Shown: one piece after another, positions 32,282-41,160 of the stretch | Numbering within the stretch: the stretch's first letter is position 1 | Layout: each line of letters begins with the position of its first letter | NCBI GenBank assembly: GCA_964409905.1 | Contig: CAYPET010000002.1 | Coordinates: 62,001-126,000 of the forward strand | Source: JAGNRR01 sp964409905 | GTDB taxonomy: Bacteria; Bacteroidota; Bacteroidia; Chitinophagales; Chitinophagaceae | Direction: 5' to 3' | Length of the DNA: 64,000 bases | The notes under the pieces: generated by a model | The model's input: the letters and a program-made list of their open reading frames with translations, nothing else | Told to the model about the DNA's origin: nothing | The model's database searches: none | Translations under genes and position numbers: made by a program

Positions 32282-34804
32282 ATGTCAGCACACTTCAAAA
32301 AAAACCTCATACAAACAATCATTGCTATTGGTATTTTTCTTATTCTGGCGCTCATTTTTACTTATCCGAGCCTGCAGGGCAAAGTGCTGAATCAGCATGA
32401 TACGCTATCCTGGAAAGCTATGAGCTGGGAAGCCAGAGAGTATTATGAGGCAACAGGCGAAACCCAATTGTGGACCAACTCAATGTTTGGCGGGATGACT
32501 ACCTACACTACATATATGACTGGTATTCCTCAAGCGATGTATTCCATTCAGGAAACAATTCAGCAAATACTACCCAGCCCGGCATATTTTTTATTTTTTG
32601 CGATGCTTGGCTTTTTTATTTTGCTGTCATCGCTCAACACCAATTGTTGGGTAGCTGTTATTGGTGCTATAACATATGCCTTTGCCGCCTATAACCTACA
32701 AATTATGGCTGCTGGCCATAATACCAAAATGCTGAGCGTGGCTTTTATGCCTATTGCAGTGGCAGGAATGATATCCTTATATCGTGGTAAGTATATCACA
32801 GGTTCCATGATGGCATTGGCAGGATTGGCACTTACTATACAGCAAGGAATGTATCAGGTAGTCTATTATTTGGGTATAATTCTTATCCTTTTGGGGGTTG
32901 CCTATTTTGTGAAGGCAGTACAAAGAAAAAAATGGAAACGGTTTTTTATGGCTACTGCTATTATGTTAGCATGCGGCTTATTATCCATCAGTATGAATTA
33001 CTTATATGTTAAGTTGACCAAAGAATATGGTGATTTGACTATGCGGGGTGGAAAGAGTGAACTAACAATCAATAAAAGTGCAGAGGATAAAAATAAAAAA
33101 GGCGGTTTGGATAAAGGATATGCATTCCGATGGAGCCAGGGTATAGGAGAAACATTTACCTTATTTGTACCCAATTTGTATGGTGGTGGTCCGGTATATG
33201 AGGACGGTCAAATGGTTAGCTATGAATATTGGGGTGATCAGCCAATGACATCGGGTCCATTTTACTTTGGTGTTATCACCATGCTGTTACTTATACTTTC
33301 CTTGTTTTTTATTCGAAACAATATTAAGTGGTGGCTGTTTGGCATTGGAATGTTGGGCATTATAATGTCTTGGGGACGGAACTTTTCCGCTTTTAATGAA
33401 TTCTTATTTGATACGTTACCCCTCTATAACAGCTTTCGTACGCCAACGATGGCTATGGTGATTACGGGTTTGTCTTTTGGCACGCTTGCATTTTGGGCAT
33501 TGTCAGAATTTTTAAAAGGAACATATACCGAAAAGGAACGTTGGGATGCGCTGAAAAAAGCTGTAATCATTACCGGAGTAATCACCTTATTTTCAGGGCT
33601 GGGTTCTGGCATGCTCACTGACTATAAAGTCACCAAGGATGGCGTACGATACAAAGAGTTTGCACCTCGGGTATTGGCGCAGAAACCAACTGCCTCACCC
33701 GCCGAGATTGAACAAATTTTTGATGCCAATATTAATCGTCCCGAAGCTTTAGAAATGCGCAGCGATATGGCTACAAAGGATGGCATGCGCAGTCTGTTCT
33801 TTTTGTTGGCAGCAGCAGTGTTGCTCTGGTTTTTTACAAAAAGCAAGCTAAAAAAAGAGCACACCATTGCTGCGCTGGGCTTACTTTTTTTATTGGATGT
33901 TGTTACGCTTGGTTGGCGATATTTGAAAGATGATGAAAATTTTTATGTCGAGCAGGATGTGTATGATGCACAGTTTGCACCTCGACCTGTGGATTTGCAG
34001 GTGAAGGCCGACCCTGATCCTTATTACCGTGTTTTTGATTTATCCACCGATCTATTTAATGATGCTATGCCAGCGGTACATCACAAATTAGTGGGTGGAT
34101 ATAGCCCTGTTAAATTGGAGTCATTTCAAGATTTGATTGATATTCATTTGCGGCAGGGAGGAGCTTCTAATCCGGCAGTGCTCGACATGTTAAATACAAA
34201 ATACTTGATTGGACAGTCTCAAAATAATCAGTTAGTGGCAGAAAGAAGACCGACAGCCGCTGGGAACGCCTGGTTTGTGCAAGAAATCAAACAAGTACAG
34301 AACGCTGATGAAGAAATGTTGGCATTAAGTGCCGCCAATCCGATGGATAGCTCGGCAGGTACCACTTCATTTGAGCCTAAGAAAACAGCTGTAATTCAAG
34401 CCAAGGAACTTGCAGGGAAAAATATACCATTGACATTTACCAAAGATTCCGCTGCACAGATTACACTCAAAAAATACAGCTTGAATTATCTAGACTTTGA
34501 GTCGTCCAATCAGGCTGATGGTTTTGCCGTGTTCAGTGATATTTACTATCCCTTGGGTTGGAAAGCATATGTAAATGGCAAAGAATCCCCAATTATAAAA
34601 ACGAATTATTTGCTACGGGGCCTTTACTTGCCTAAAGGGAATAACCAAATAAGATTTGAATTTAAACCTGATACTTATGTAAAGTATAAATGGGTTCCTA
34701 CGGTAAGTTCTTATTTAATTTTGTTTTTATTGGTAGGCTTAGGCTTTATAGCCATAAAAAATCAAATGCAGTTACCTGAGGAAAGCAAGCTGGAAAAGGA
34801 ATAA
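32282..34804 (+). CDS. YfhO-like polytopic membrane protein
   Basis: An 840-residue integral membrane protein of the YfhO family (GT-C-like fold). More than ten hydrophobic segments run through about residues 10-550. The first periplasmic loop (KVLNQHDTLSWKAMSWEAR) contains Asp and Glu residues typical of GT-C active sites. A large soluble domain covers about 560-800, and one more membrane segment lies near 810. YfhO proteins act in glycosylation of cell-wall polymers in Firmicutes; in Bacteroidota the role is not settled. It ends in a perfect terminator at 34819 and appears transcribed alone. Confidence 0.88.
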   Translation: MSAHFKKNLIQTIIAIGIFLILALIFTYPSLQGKVLNQHDTLSWKAMSWEAREYYEATGETQLWTNSMFGGMTTYTTYMTGIPQAMYSIQETIQQILPSPAYFLFFAMLGFFILLSSLNTNCWVAVIGAITYAFAAYNLQIMAAGHNTKMLSVAFMPIAVAGMISLYRGKYITGSMMALAGLALTIQQGMYQVVYYLGIILILLGVAYFVKAVQRKKWKRFFMATAIMLACGLLSISMNYLYVKLTKEYGDLTMRGGKSELTINKSAEDKNKKGGLDKGYAFRWSQGIGETFTLFVPNLYGGGPVYEDGQMVSYEYWGDQPMTSGPFYFGVITMLLLILSLFFIRNNIKWWLFGIGMLGIIMSWGRNFSAFNEFLFDTLPLYNSFRTPTMAMVITGLSFGTLAFWALSEFLKGTYTEKERWDALKKAVIITGVITLFSGLGSGMLTDYKVTKDGVRYKEFAPRVLAQKPTASPAEIEQIFDANINRPEALEMRSDMATKDGMRSLFFLLAAAVLLWFFTKSKLKKEHTIAALGLLFLLDVVTLGWRYLKDDENFYVEQDVYDAQFAPRPVDLQVKADPDPYYRVFDLSTDLFNDAMPAVHHKLVGGYSPVKLESFQDLIDIHLRQGGASNPAVLDMLNTKYLIGQSQNNQLVAERRPTAAGNAWFVQEIKQVQNADEEMLALSAANPMDSSAGTTSFEPKKTAVIQAKELAGKNIPLTFTKDSAAQITLKKYSLNYLDFESSNQADGFAVFSDIYYPLGWKAYVNGKESPIIKTNYLLRGLYLPKGNNQIRFEFKPDTYVKYKWVPTVSSYLILFLLVGLGFIAIKNQMQLPEESKLEKE

Positions 34805-34818
34805 ATATTCAATGTAGG

Positions 34819-34847
34819 AGGCCTCAATTGATTGAGGCCTTCTTTTT
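34819..34847 (+). terminator. Terminator of the YfhO gene
   Basis: AGGCCTCAAT/ATTGAGGCCT forms a 10-bp stem with a TG loop, then TCTTTTT. The T tract overlaps the stop codon of the convergent small membrane peptide. Confidence 0.85.
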
Positions 34848-34980
34848 AATTATCTCTTTTTTCAAACGTTTCTTTTTCTTTGTCGTCCAGCCGTTTCTTA
34901 ATTAAATAGATTAGTACACCTATCACGCCAAGAAAAATGATTACCTGAGCGGCAATGATGGCAATTGTAATACTGTTCAT
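34846..34980 (-). CDS. 44-residue single-pass membrane peptide coupled to ybjQ
   Basis: A small gene of 45 codons. Residues 1-26 form a hydrophobic membrane helix (start MNSITIAIIAAQVIIFLG), and the remainder is highly charged (KKRLDDKEKETFEKRDN), so the charged tail is probably cytoplasmic. Its ATG overlaps the stop codon of the YbjQ-family gene by one base (A of TAA/ATG), a classic coupling arrangement. The encoding is in frame throughout and ends at a TAA within the YfhO terminator. No known family was recognised. It could anchor or regulate the YbjQ homologue. Confidence 0.7.
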   Translation of the reverse strand: MNSITIAIIAAQVIIFLGVIGVLIYLIKKRLDDKEKETFEKRDN

Positions 34981-35294
34981 TATGAAATTTTTACGGCTGT
35001 TCCATAGGCTAATATTTCTGAGCAACCCTGCATGACCATAGAGGTCGTCAGTCGTACATTGATAATGGCATCGGCGCCATGCGCTTTGGCATCAGCGATC
35101 ATTCTTTCCATGGCTTGCTCACGACTGTGTGCCTGAAGTTTTGTATACTCACTGATTTCACCTCCTACAATGTTTTTTAATCCGGCAAAAATATCGCGGC
35201 CAATATTTCTTGCTCGCACTGTACTGCCACGGGCAATACCAAGAATTTCAGTAATGGTTTTGTTGGGAATAGTGTCGGTGGTGGTTATAATCAT
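34980..35294 (-). CDS. YbjQ/UPF0145 family protein
   Basis: A 104-residue soluble protein that forms a pentameric fold in its family. Typical parts are the N-terminal strand (IITTTDTIPNKTITEILGIARGSTV, shown in its characteristic segments) and the helix with EQAMERMIADAKAHGADAII, then VRLTTSMVMQGCSEILAYGTAV. The Cys near the end is conserved in many members. The biochemical function is unknown; a metal-binding role has been suggested for the family. It is followed by the 44-residue peptide gene with a 1-nt overlap and preceded by a gap of 93 bp from the broken GldM-like gene. Confidence 0.85.
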   Translation of the reverse strand: MIITTTDTIPNKTITEILGIARGSTVRARNIGRDIFAGLKNIVGGEISEYTKLQAHSREQAMERMIADAKAHGADAIINVRLTTSMVMQGCSEILAYGTAVKIS

Positions 35295-35387
35295 TGTTCA
35301 TTGTTTTCAGTAAAAGTAAGGCAGCCCTTCAAAATGGTCAGGGGAGATGGTATTAATGGTTCAGGACTAAAGATGAGTGGCAAATCA

Positions 35388-36194
35388 TTATCGAATCATG
35401 AATGAGACCACTTTTTCTAAATCACTAAGGCGAATCTCTTCTCGTTTATTCTCAAAGTTTATTCTATAGACTTTATCAATACTGATAAATATCTTGGTGC
35501 CGGGTGGATCTTGACCCAATCGACTACCTAGCGGAATGGAAATGCCTTTTGAAGCATCTTGTCCATCGCCTGAAAACGTTCCTATTTTGGAGGGTGCTCC
35601 CAAGCTTCGTTGCGCAAGTAAATCTACTTTTGTTATTTCGTAACGAGCATCCCGTGGCAATGCAGCCATAAAATCTGCATCGGGTCTTAATTTCACCAAA
35701 ATATTACTTCTTTTGGAAACAGGTGAAAGTCCGTTATATTCCATTCCGTTCACAAGGACACTCACAGTTGGTTTCGGGCTGATGATAACTTTATACTTTC
35801 TTGTGGTTTCTACGTTTTTTCCATTTACAGAATAGTTCATCTTCAAATCACAAGTTTTTGCTGTGGGTACTATTGAATATTTTCTTTTGTCAGCCCGGTT
35901 AGGCAATACAGCAGCACTCGAAGCCGTGACATTTATGTTTTGTGTATTCTCGGGAAAGTTTATATTGATAACATTGCCACAATTGAAATAAAGGTTATTT
36001 ATAGCCGCACTGGTGATTGCCAAGTCATCGCCGTAAATGCAGTCGCTTATTGTTACTGTGTCATGTTTAATGGTAGTTTGGGAATTTGATTGATTTGGAT
36101 GTGTATGATTGAGGGGCGCACAAGCTTGAAATGCTTAGGCAATGAAAAGGAGGAAACCTAAAATGTAAGTCTTCAAAAATAAATTATTGTTCAT
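35388..36194 (-). pseudogene. Lipoprotein with GldM C-terminal-like domain, interrupted by an in-frame stop codon
   Basis: Reading from ATG 36194 the frame encodes MNNNLFLKTYILGFLLFIA, then TAA (36135-36137), then AFQACAPLN and an uninterrupted 240-codon frame to 35388. Without the stop it is a lipoprotein: hydrophobic core plus lipobox FQAC. The remainder resembles the C-terminal domain of gliding protein GldM (VININFPENTQNINV, KYKVIISPKPTVSVLVNG, PRDARYEITKVDLLAQRS). No good start codon follows the stop before the TTG at 36023, and the frame from that TTG lacks a signal. A single base change in TAA would restore it. It could be a young pseudogene, a phase-variable form or a sequencing error. 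Confidence 0.65.
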
Positions 36195-36279
36195 GATAGT
36201 TGTTTGATGCAGTACGAAGGTAATGATTGAACATTCTAATTCAAAAGGCAAGAGATAAAAGGATATATTCGAAGACGTA

Positions 36280-36909
36280 TCAATATATCAAGTATATACC
36301 TTTCTCCCAACCCAACTCATGCGACTTTTTAAAATCTTCATCAGCCAAGTTTTTATTCCCTACAAATTCATTTAAAATAGTGCCTCTTACAAAATAGGCA
36401 TAGCCATCATTAGGAAATTTTGTAATACATCTATTACAATAGTCTAGGCTTTGTTTTACATCCTTTTGAATGAGTAATATTCGAATAGGATTATGCCATA
36501 CCCTCACGTTATTAGGTTCCAGAACTACGGCCCGATTGAAATCGTTAAAGGCTTTATCATATTGCCCCATCAATTGATAAACCCAACCGCGATTATTATA
36601 AAATGATGCTTTAGTACTATCAATGTTGATAGCTTTTGACAACAATACAAGTGCCAATGAGTCATTTTGTTGATCATTTATTGGCCCGCTTGCCAGAATG
36701 ACTATTGCCTTTAGATTTAGAAAATCTTTCTGCTCCGGGTATTTGTTTATCGTTTTATTGAGAACCCGAATAGCTTTATCATATTGTTGTTCTGCTTTTA
36801 AATTAACAATCTGCTGATAGGTCCGCAATAGCCTAGGATTGGTAATGGTTGATTGCGCATGTAGCACCGTCACGAAAATTGAAAGTAGGCCAACTAATAA
36901 ACTTCGCAT
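36280..36909 (-). CDS. Secreted TPR-repeat protein
   Basis: A 209-residue protein with a signal peptide (MRSLLVGLLSIFVTVLHAQ) and about four tetratricopeptide repeats (residues about 32-190): QYDKAIRVLNKTINKYPEQ, DSLALVLLSKAINIDSTKA, QYDKAFNDFNRAVVLEPNN, DVKQSLDYCNRCITKFPND. They likely form a periplasmic scaffold for protein interactions. It lies between two damaged secreted-protein genes and is itself intact. A TAATTTTG box sits 5 nt before its ATG. Confidence 0.87.
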   Translation of the reverse strand: MRSLLVGLLSIFVTVLHAQSTITNPRLLRTYQQIVNLKAEQQYDKAIRVLNKTINKYPEQKDFLNLKAIVILASGPINDQQNDSLALVLLSKAINIDSTKASFYNNRGWVYQLMGQYDKAFNDFNRAVVLEPNNVRVWHNPIRILLIQKDVKQSLDYCNRCITKFPNDGYAYFVRGTILNEFVGNKNLADEDFKKSHELGWEKGIYLIY

Positions 36910-36914
36910 TGTGA

Positions 36915-36922
36915 CAAAATTA
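36915..36922 (-). promoter_or_regulatory. -7 element TAATTTTG of the TPR gene
   Basis: An exact TAnnTTTG on the reverse strand, 5 nt before the ATG at 36909. Confidence 0.6.
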
Positions 36923-37012
36923 AAATAAGTGAGGTGCTATTTAATTATAGAGTTATCAGAATTTTTACATCTTAGCGATTTTCACAAATCAGTGCTGATA
37001 TTCGGTGTCATG

Positions 37013-38025
37013 CTACTCTTTTAATAGTCTTGTACTGCCGTATTGATTATTCAACATGTTTTTATAGGCAAGTATGTATATACCTGCCGGTAAAAAGTTC
37101 AGGTTGATGCGCTGTACTTGCTCATTAAAAATGGATGTATATACAATCTTACCATACAGGTCGAGAATAATCAACCGATAGGGACCTTCGGCTTTTTTTC
37201 AATTGTCAGCTTGTCTGATATAGGGTTTGGATAGCAGATTAGTTGACCTTGTGCTGCGGAATGTTGTGGTAAAGCAAGTGGCGCTTCGTTAATGAATAGA
37301 TTGTCCAAATAACGCACCACTCCTAACGGGTTTGCGCGCATATTAAACTTAACCGGTGTAGAATTTTTTAATGCTGCACTCCAACCATGCTTGTACCTAA
37401 AAAACATTGGTTCATCTGCCATGAAATACCCACGTTTACCAAAATTTTGTAAGGTATAGCTGTATTGCACTGTATCTCCGGCAAAATTTTTGTCAAGCGT
37501 TATCGAAAGCTTATACCAATGTTGATGTTTGAAAATACTATCTGGCATGAAGTTAGAAAGATTCACAGCCGTATTCATTACATATCTAAACTGGGTAAAT
37601 GGCAAGGGGTTGGTATTAATGTAATGATGGTGAAATGATAAAGCAGTACTGTAGAGGCTATCCGTGAAGTGACCGTTTGAATCTTTGATGAGTATTTTGA
37701 GGGAGAGATCATCCTCAGTTTTATATGTTGAAGTATCCTGAATAAATTTAAAAAAGACACTTATGTTGATTTTGCCAAGCGATGTCCATGTTATGGGAGA
37801 ATTTAGCGTGGCCTCTGCCTTGTCTGCTGCATGAACAACTTCTATACAACCACCTGTAATACCACTATCGACAATTTGTACAAAATTATTTCGTACCGAA
37901 AAGTTGTTTACCAACTCATTATTTGCAGGAGAAGTATAGTGATCAAAATAAAAAGATTGACCAGCAGATGATATGGTTACCAATATGAATACACCAATAA
38001 TAATAAGATGCTGTTTGCCAATCAT
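37013..38025 (-). CDS. T9SS type A protein, frameshifted at an A AAA AAG heptamer
   Basis: The start is taken at 38025, giving signal peptide MIGKQHLIIIGVFILVTISS; an upstream in-frame ATG at 38130 is unnecessary. The reading frame ends early at 37171 (284 residues) just after LICYPNPISDKLTIEKK. Shifted by -1 at AAAAAAG (37192-37198), translation continues with AEGPYRLIILDLYGKIVYTS and SLPAG-like LPAGIYILAYKNM to a TAG at 37013 (337 residues), a complete type A sorting domain. The heptamer is in the correct zero frame for classical -1 slippage, and CCGA...TCGG can form a small stem downstream. A one-base loss in the A tract (or an error) explains it equally well. The mature domain (residues about 25-250) is unassigned. 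Confidence 0.7.
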
Positions 38026-38101
38026 TTTTTTTACAGACGTTTGTGGTAATGCTTTGGTTGGACAAACTTGAGTCTTTTGGCGTCTGACATCTAAATGGTA
38101 T

Positions 38102-38134
38102 AAAAAAAGTGCAGGCATAACACGCTGCACTTTT
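38102..38134 (-). terminator. Terminator of carB
   Basis: AAAAGTGCAG (38105-38114) pairs with CTGCACTTTT (38125-38134). On the reverse strand the stem runs into a T tract (plus A7 at 38102-38108), 25 nt after the carB stop. Confidence 0.85.
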
Positions 38135-38158
38135 AGCTAATTCAATGCATAAAGTAAT

Positions 38159-41011
38159 TTATTTGCTTAAATACATGCTCCTGTCTTTGTATAATTTTCT
38201 AAAGTATGGGTCAGTCAAATCTTTAATAAATCGGATGGCTTCTCCCGTGCTTTTCATTTCTGGGCCAAGTTCTTTATTTACATTCGGAAATTTATTGAAG
38301 GAAAATACGGGTTCTTTTATAGCATAACCTTCAAGATTTTTTTCGAAGGTAAAATCTTTCAGTTTGGATGCGCCCAACATTACTTTGGTTGCTACATTTA
38401 GGTACGGAATGCCATAGGCTTTTGCAATAAAAGGTGTGGTGCGGGATGCGCGTGGGTTAGCCTCTATAACATAGACTTTACCATCCTTAATGGCAAACTG
38501 TATATTGATAAGCCCTTTTATATTTAGTGCTTTGGCAATCTTAGCCGCATAGTGCTCCATCGTTGTTACCACCAAAGGGGTAAGATTAAAGGCAGGCAAT
38601 ACGGCATTACTATCGCCAGAGTGGATGCCGGCGGGTTCTATATGTTCCATTACACCCATTATATGAATTTCATCACCATCATAAATGGCATCTGCTTCTG
38701 CCTCTTGGCAACGATCTAGAAAATGATCAATTAATATAACATTATCCGGAATGTGCTTGAGTAGGCTTACTACAGCTTTTTCCAATTCATCATCATTTAT
38801 TACAATGCGCATGCGCTGGCCACCTAATACATAGGAAGGTCGCACCAGTACAGGGTAACCCACCTTGTTGGCTACTTTAATAGCCTGATCCACATCGAGG
38901 GCTGTGCCATACTCAGGATAAGGAATTTCCAATTCTTTCAATAAGTCAGAAAAACGACCACGATCTTCTGCCAAGTCTAAATTATCAAAGCTAGTTCCGA
39001 TAATCTTGATGCCACGCTCGGTAAGTCGTTTGGCAAGCTTCAGTGCAGTTTGACCGCCTAATTGTACTATAACACCTTCGGGCTGCTCATGTTCAATAAT
39101 CTCCCAAAGATGTTCCCAGAATACCGGTTCGAAATATAATTTATCGGCCATGTCAAAATCTGTACTCACTGTTTCGGGATTACAGTTAATCATAATGGCT
39201 TCATAACCACATTCTTTGATGGCATGCAAACCATGCACACAGCAATAATCAAATTCAATACCTTGACCAATTCGGTTCGGCCCCGATCCTAAAACAATTA
39301 TTTTCTTTTTAGCTGTAACATCACTTTCATTGTTTGTTTCAAAATGATCTCCAATGGCTTTTTTCTCGAAGGTGGAGTAGAAATAGGGTGTCGTGGATTT
39401 AAATTCAGCAGCGCACGTATCTACCATTTTAAACACGCGCTGTATACCCAATGCTTTACGGCGAGCATAAAATTCGTCCTCTTTATTGGGTTGATTCATA
39501 ATGCGCACTATTTGCTCATCACCAAATCCATTCTCTTTTGCGGTCCAAATAAGGTCTTCAGGTATGGTATCAACTTTGTACTCTGCAATTTGCTTTTCTA
39601 TATCACAAATTATTTTTATTTGATTCAAAAACCACATATCAATACCATGGCTGGCTTTTGATATAGACTTCAAACTAATACCCGCCATGATGGCATCTTT
39701 GATTCTAAAGATTCGATCCCATTTTGGTTTTTGTAAATACTCGAGCAATTCCTCGCTTTTCATAAGGCTTTTACCATAGTATCCCAGGCCAATAGCATTA
39801 TTTTCAAGGCTCTGACAAGCTTTTTGGATAGCTTCATTAAAAGAGCGACCAATTGCCATGACTTCGCCCACAGCTTTCATTTGCAGGCCTAGCGTATCAT
39901 TGGCACCCTTAAACTTATCAAAGTTCCAGCGCGGTATTTTCACGATAACATAATCAAGTGTCGGCTCAAAAAAGGCTGAAGTGGTTTTGGTAATTTGATT
40001 TTTTAGTTCATCCAAACGATAGCCTAAGGCAAGCTTTGCAGCCACTTTGGCTATTGGGTACCCGGTGGCTTTACTGGCCAAGGCCGAAGATCGACTTACC
40101 CGTGGGTTGATTTCGATAACAATGATTTCTTCTGTTTCGGGATTTACCGAAAATTGAATATTACAACCTCCAGCAAAATTGCCAAGTTTGCGCATCATGT
40201 TGATGGCGATGTTGCGCATTTCTTGAAAACAAGTATCAGAAAGGGTCATGGCCGGAGCAACGGTAATGCTATCGCCGGTGTGCACACCCATAGGGTCAAG
40301 ATTTTCTACCGTACAAATGATACACACGTTATCAGCGCTATCGCGCAGTAGCTCCAGCTCAAATTCTTTCCACCCCAATACGGCTTGTTCCACCAACACT
40401 TCATGGATTGGGGAGGCGTTCAGGCCATTTTTCAGGGCGTCATCTAGTTTTTCTTTGCTATGTACAAAGCCTCCACCGGTACCGCCCAGTGTATAGCTGG
40501 GCCGAATGACCAATGGGAAGCCAATTTCTTGTGCAAATTCTTTTCCTTCAAGAAAAGAGTTGGCCGTTTTTGCCGTAGCGACATTGAAGCCCATTTCTAT
40601 CATCCATTGTCTGAATTTTTCACGGTCCTCAGCTTTGTCAATGGCATCAATGTCTACACCAATCAGGCGGATATTATGTTTTTCCCAAATGCCTAATTCA
40701 TTCACTTCTTTGGCGAGGTTGAGCGCTGTTTGCCCACCCATAGTAGCCAAAACAGCGTCAATATCATTGTTCTCTTCCAGTATCTGTTTGATACTTTCTA
40801 CCTCCAGTGGCAGCAAATAAACTTTGTCAGCCATCATGGGGTCGGTCATAATAGTTGCCGGGTTTGAATTTATCAGGGTTACTTTAATCCCTTCTTCACG
40901 CAGAGAGCGCGAAGCTTGACTACCGGAATAGTCAAATTCACAGGCTTGACCGATAATAATTGGGCCTGAACCAATAATGAGTACGTGCTTGATGGAGTTG
41001 TCTTTAGGCAT
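38159..41011 (-). CDS. carB: Carbamoyl-phosphate synthase large subunit
   Basis: Makes carbamoyl phosphate from glutamine-derived ammonia, bicarbonate and 2 ATP for pyrimidine and arginine synthesis. The 950-residue product contains both ATP-grasp halves, each with its own loop (GSGPIIIGQACEFDYSG at residues 14-30; GSGPNRIGQGIEFDYCC in the second half). It ends soon after the second ATP-grasp half (LTDPYFRKLYKDRSMYLSK), so the C-terminal allosteric MGS-like domain of longer CarB proteins (about 1,070 residues) is absent, as in other Bacteroidota CarB. The start at 41011 gives the conserved N-terminus; the 39 upstream in-frame codons run through the leader palindrome. carA is not adjacent. Confidence 0.95.
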   Translation of the reverse strand: MPKDNSIKHVLIIGSGPIIIGQACEFDYSGSQASRSLREEGIKVTLINSNPATIMTDPMMADKVYLLPLEVESIKQILEENNDIDAVLATMGGQTALNLAKEVNELGIWEKHNIRLIGVDIDAIDKAEDREKFRQWMIEMGFNVATAKTANSFLEGKEFAQEIGFPLVIRPSYTLGGTGGGFVHSKEKLDDALKNGLNASPIHEVLVEQAVLGWKEFELELLRDSADNVCIICTVENLDPMGVHTGDSITVAPAMTLSDTCFQEMRNIAINMMRKLGNFAGGCNIQFSVNPETEEIIVIEINPRVSRSSALASKATGYPIAKVAAKLALGYRLDELKNQITKTTSAFFEPTLDYVIVKIPRWNFDKFKGANDTLGLQMKAVGEVMAIGRSFNEAIQKACQSLENNAIGLGYYGKSLMKSEELLEYLQKPKWDRIFRIKDAIMAGISLKSISKASHGIDMWFLNQIKIICDIEKQIAEYKVDTIPEDLIWTAKENGFGDEQIVRIMNQPNKEDEFYARRKALGIQRVFKMVDTCAAEFKSTTPYFYSTFEKKAIGDHFETNNESDVTAKKKIIVLGSGPNRIGQGIEFDYCCVHGLHAIKECGYEAIMINCNPETVSTDFDMADKLYFEPVFWEHLWEIIEHEQPEGVIVQLGGQTALKLAKRLTERGIKIIGTSFDNLDLAEDRGRFSDLLKELEIPYPEYGTALDVDQAIKVANKVGYPVLVRPSYVLGGQRMRIVINDDELEKAVVSLLKHIPDNVILIDHFLDRCQEAEADAIYDGDEIHIMGVMEHIEPAGIHSGDSNAVLPAFNLTPLVVTTMEHYAAKIAKALNIKGLINIQFAIKDGKVYVIEANPRASRTTPFIAKAYGIPYLNVATKVMLGASKLKDFTFEKNLEGYAIKEPVFSFNKFPNVNKELGPEMKSTGEAIRFIKDLTDPYFRKLYKDRSMYLSK

Positions 41012-41021
41012 TTTTTTTTTA

Positions 41022-41037
41022 CCACGCCAAGGCGTGG
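41022..41037 (-). promoter_or_regulatory. Perfect 16-bp palindrome in the carB leader
   Basis: CCACGCCAAGGCGTGG reads the same on both strands and lies 10 nt before the carB ATG, between the promoter box at 41073 and the start codon, followed on the mRNA side by a run of nine A's. A hairpin here would sit over the ribosome entry region and could influence translation of carB. Confidence 0.45.
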
Positions 41038-41072
41038 GGTTAAAAATGGGTACCGTTTTGCGGAAACGATTG

Positions 41073-41080
41073 CAAATGTA
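41073..41080 (-). promoter_or_regulatory. -7 element TACATTTG of carB
   Basis: An exact TAnnTTTG on the reverse strand, 61 nt before the carB ATG, leaving a leader that contains the palindrome at 41022-41037. Confidence 0.6.
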
Positions 41081-41160
41081 AGGGGAGCGGGCCTGACGAG
41101 CAAGGAATTTGCCGGAAGTAATCCACAACCGGCAAAAAGTTGTTACGTATTGCTATGTGC

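Noticed and set aside
41012..41128. Extended carB start
   Set aside because: The extra 39 residues run through a palindrome and poly-A leader and precede the conserved MPKDNSIKHVLIIGSGP start; the -7 box lies inside this stretch.
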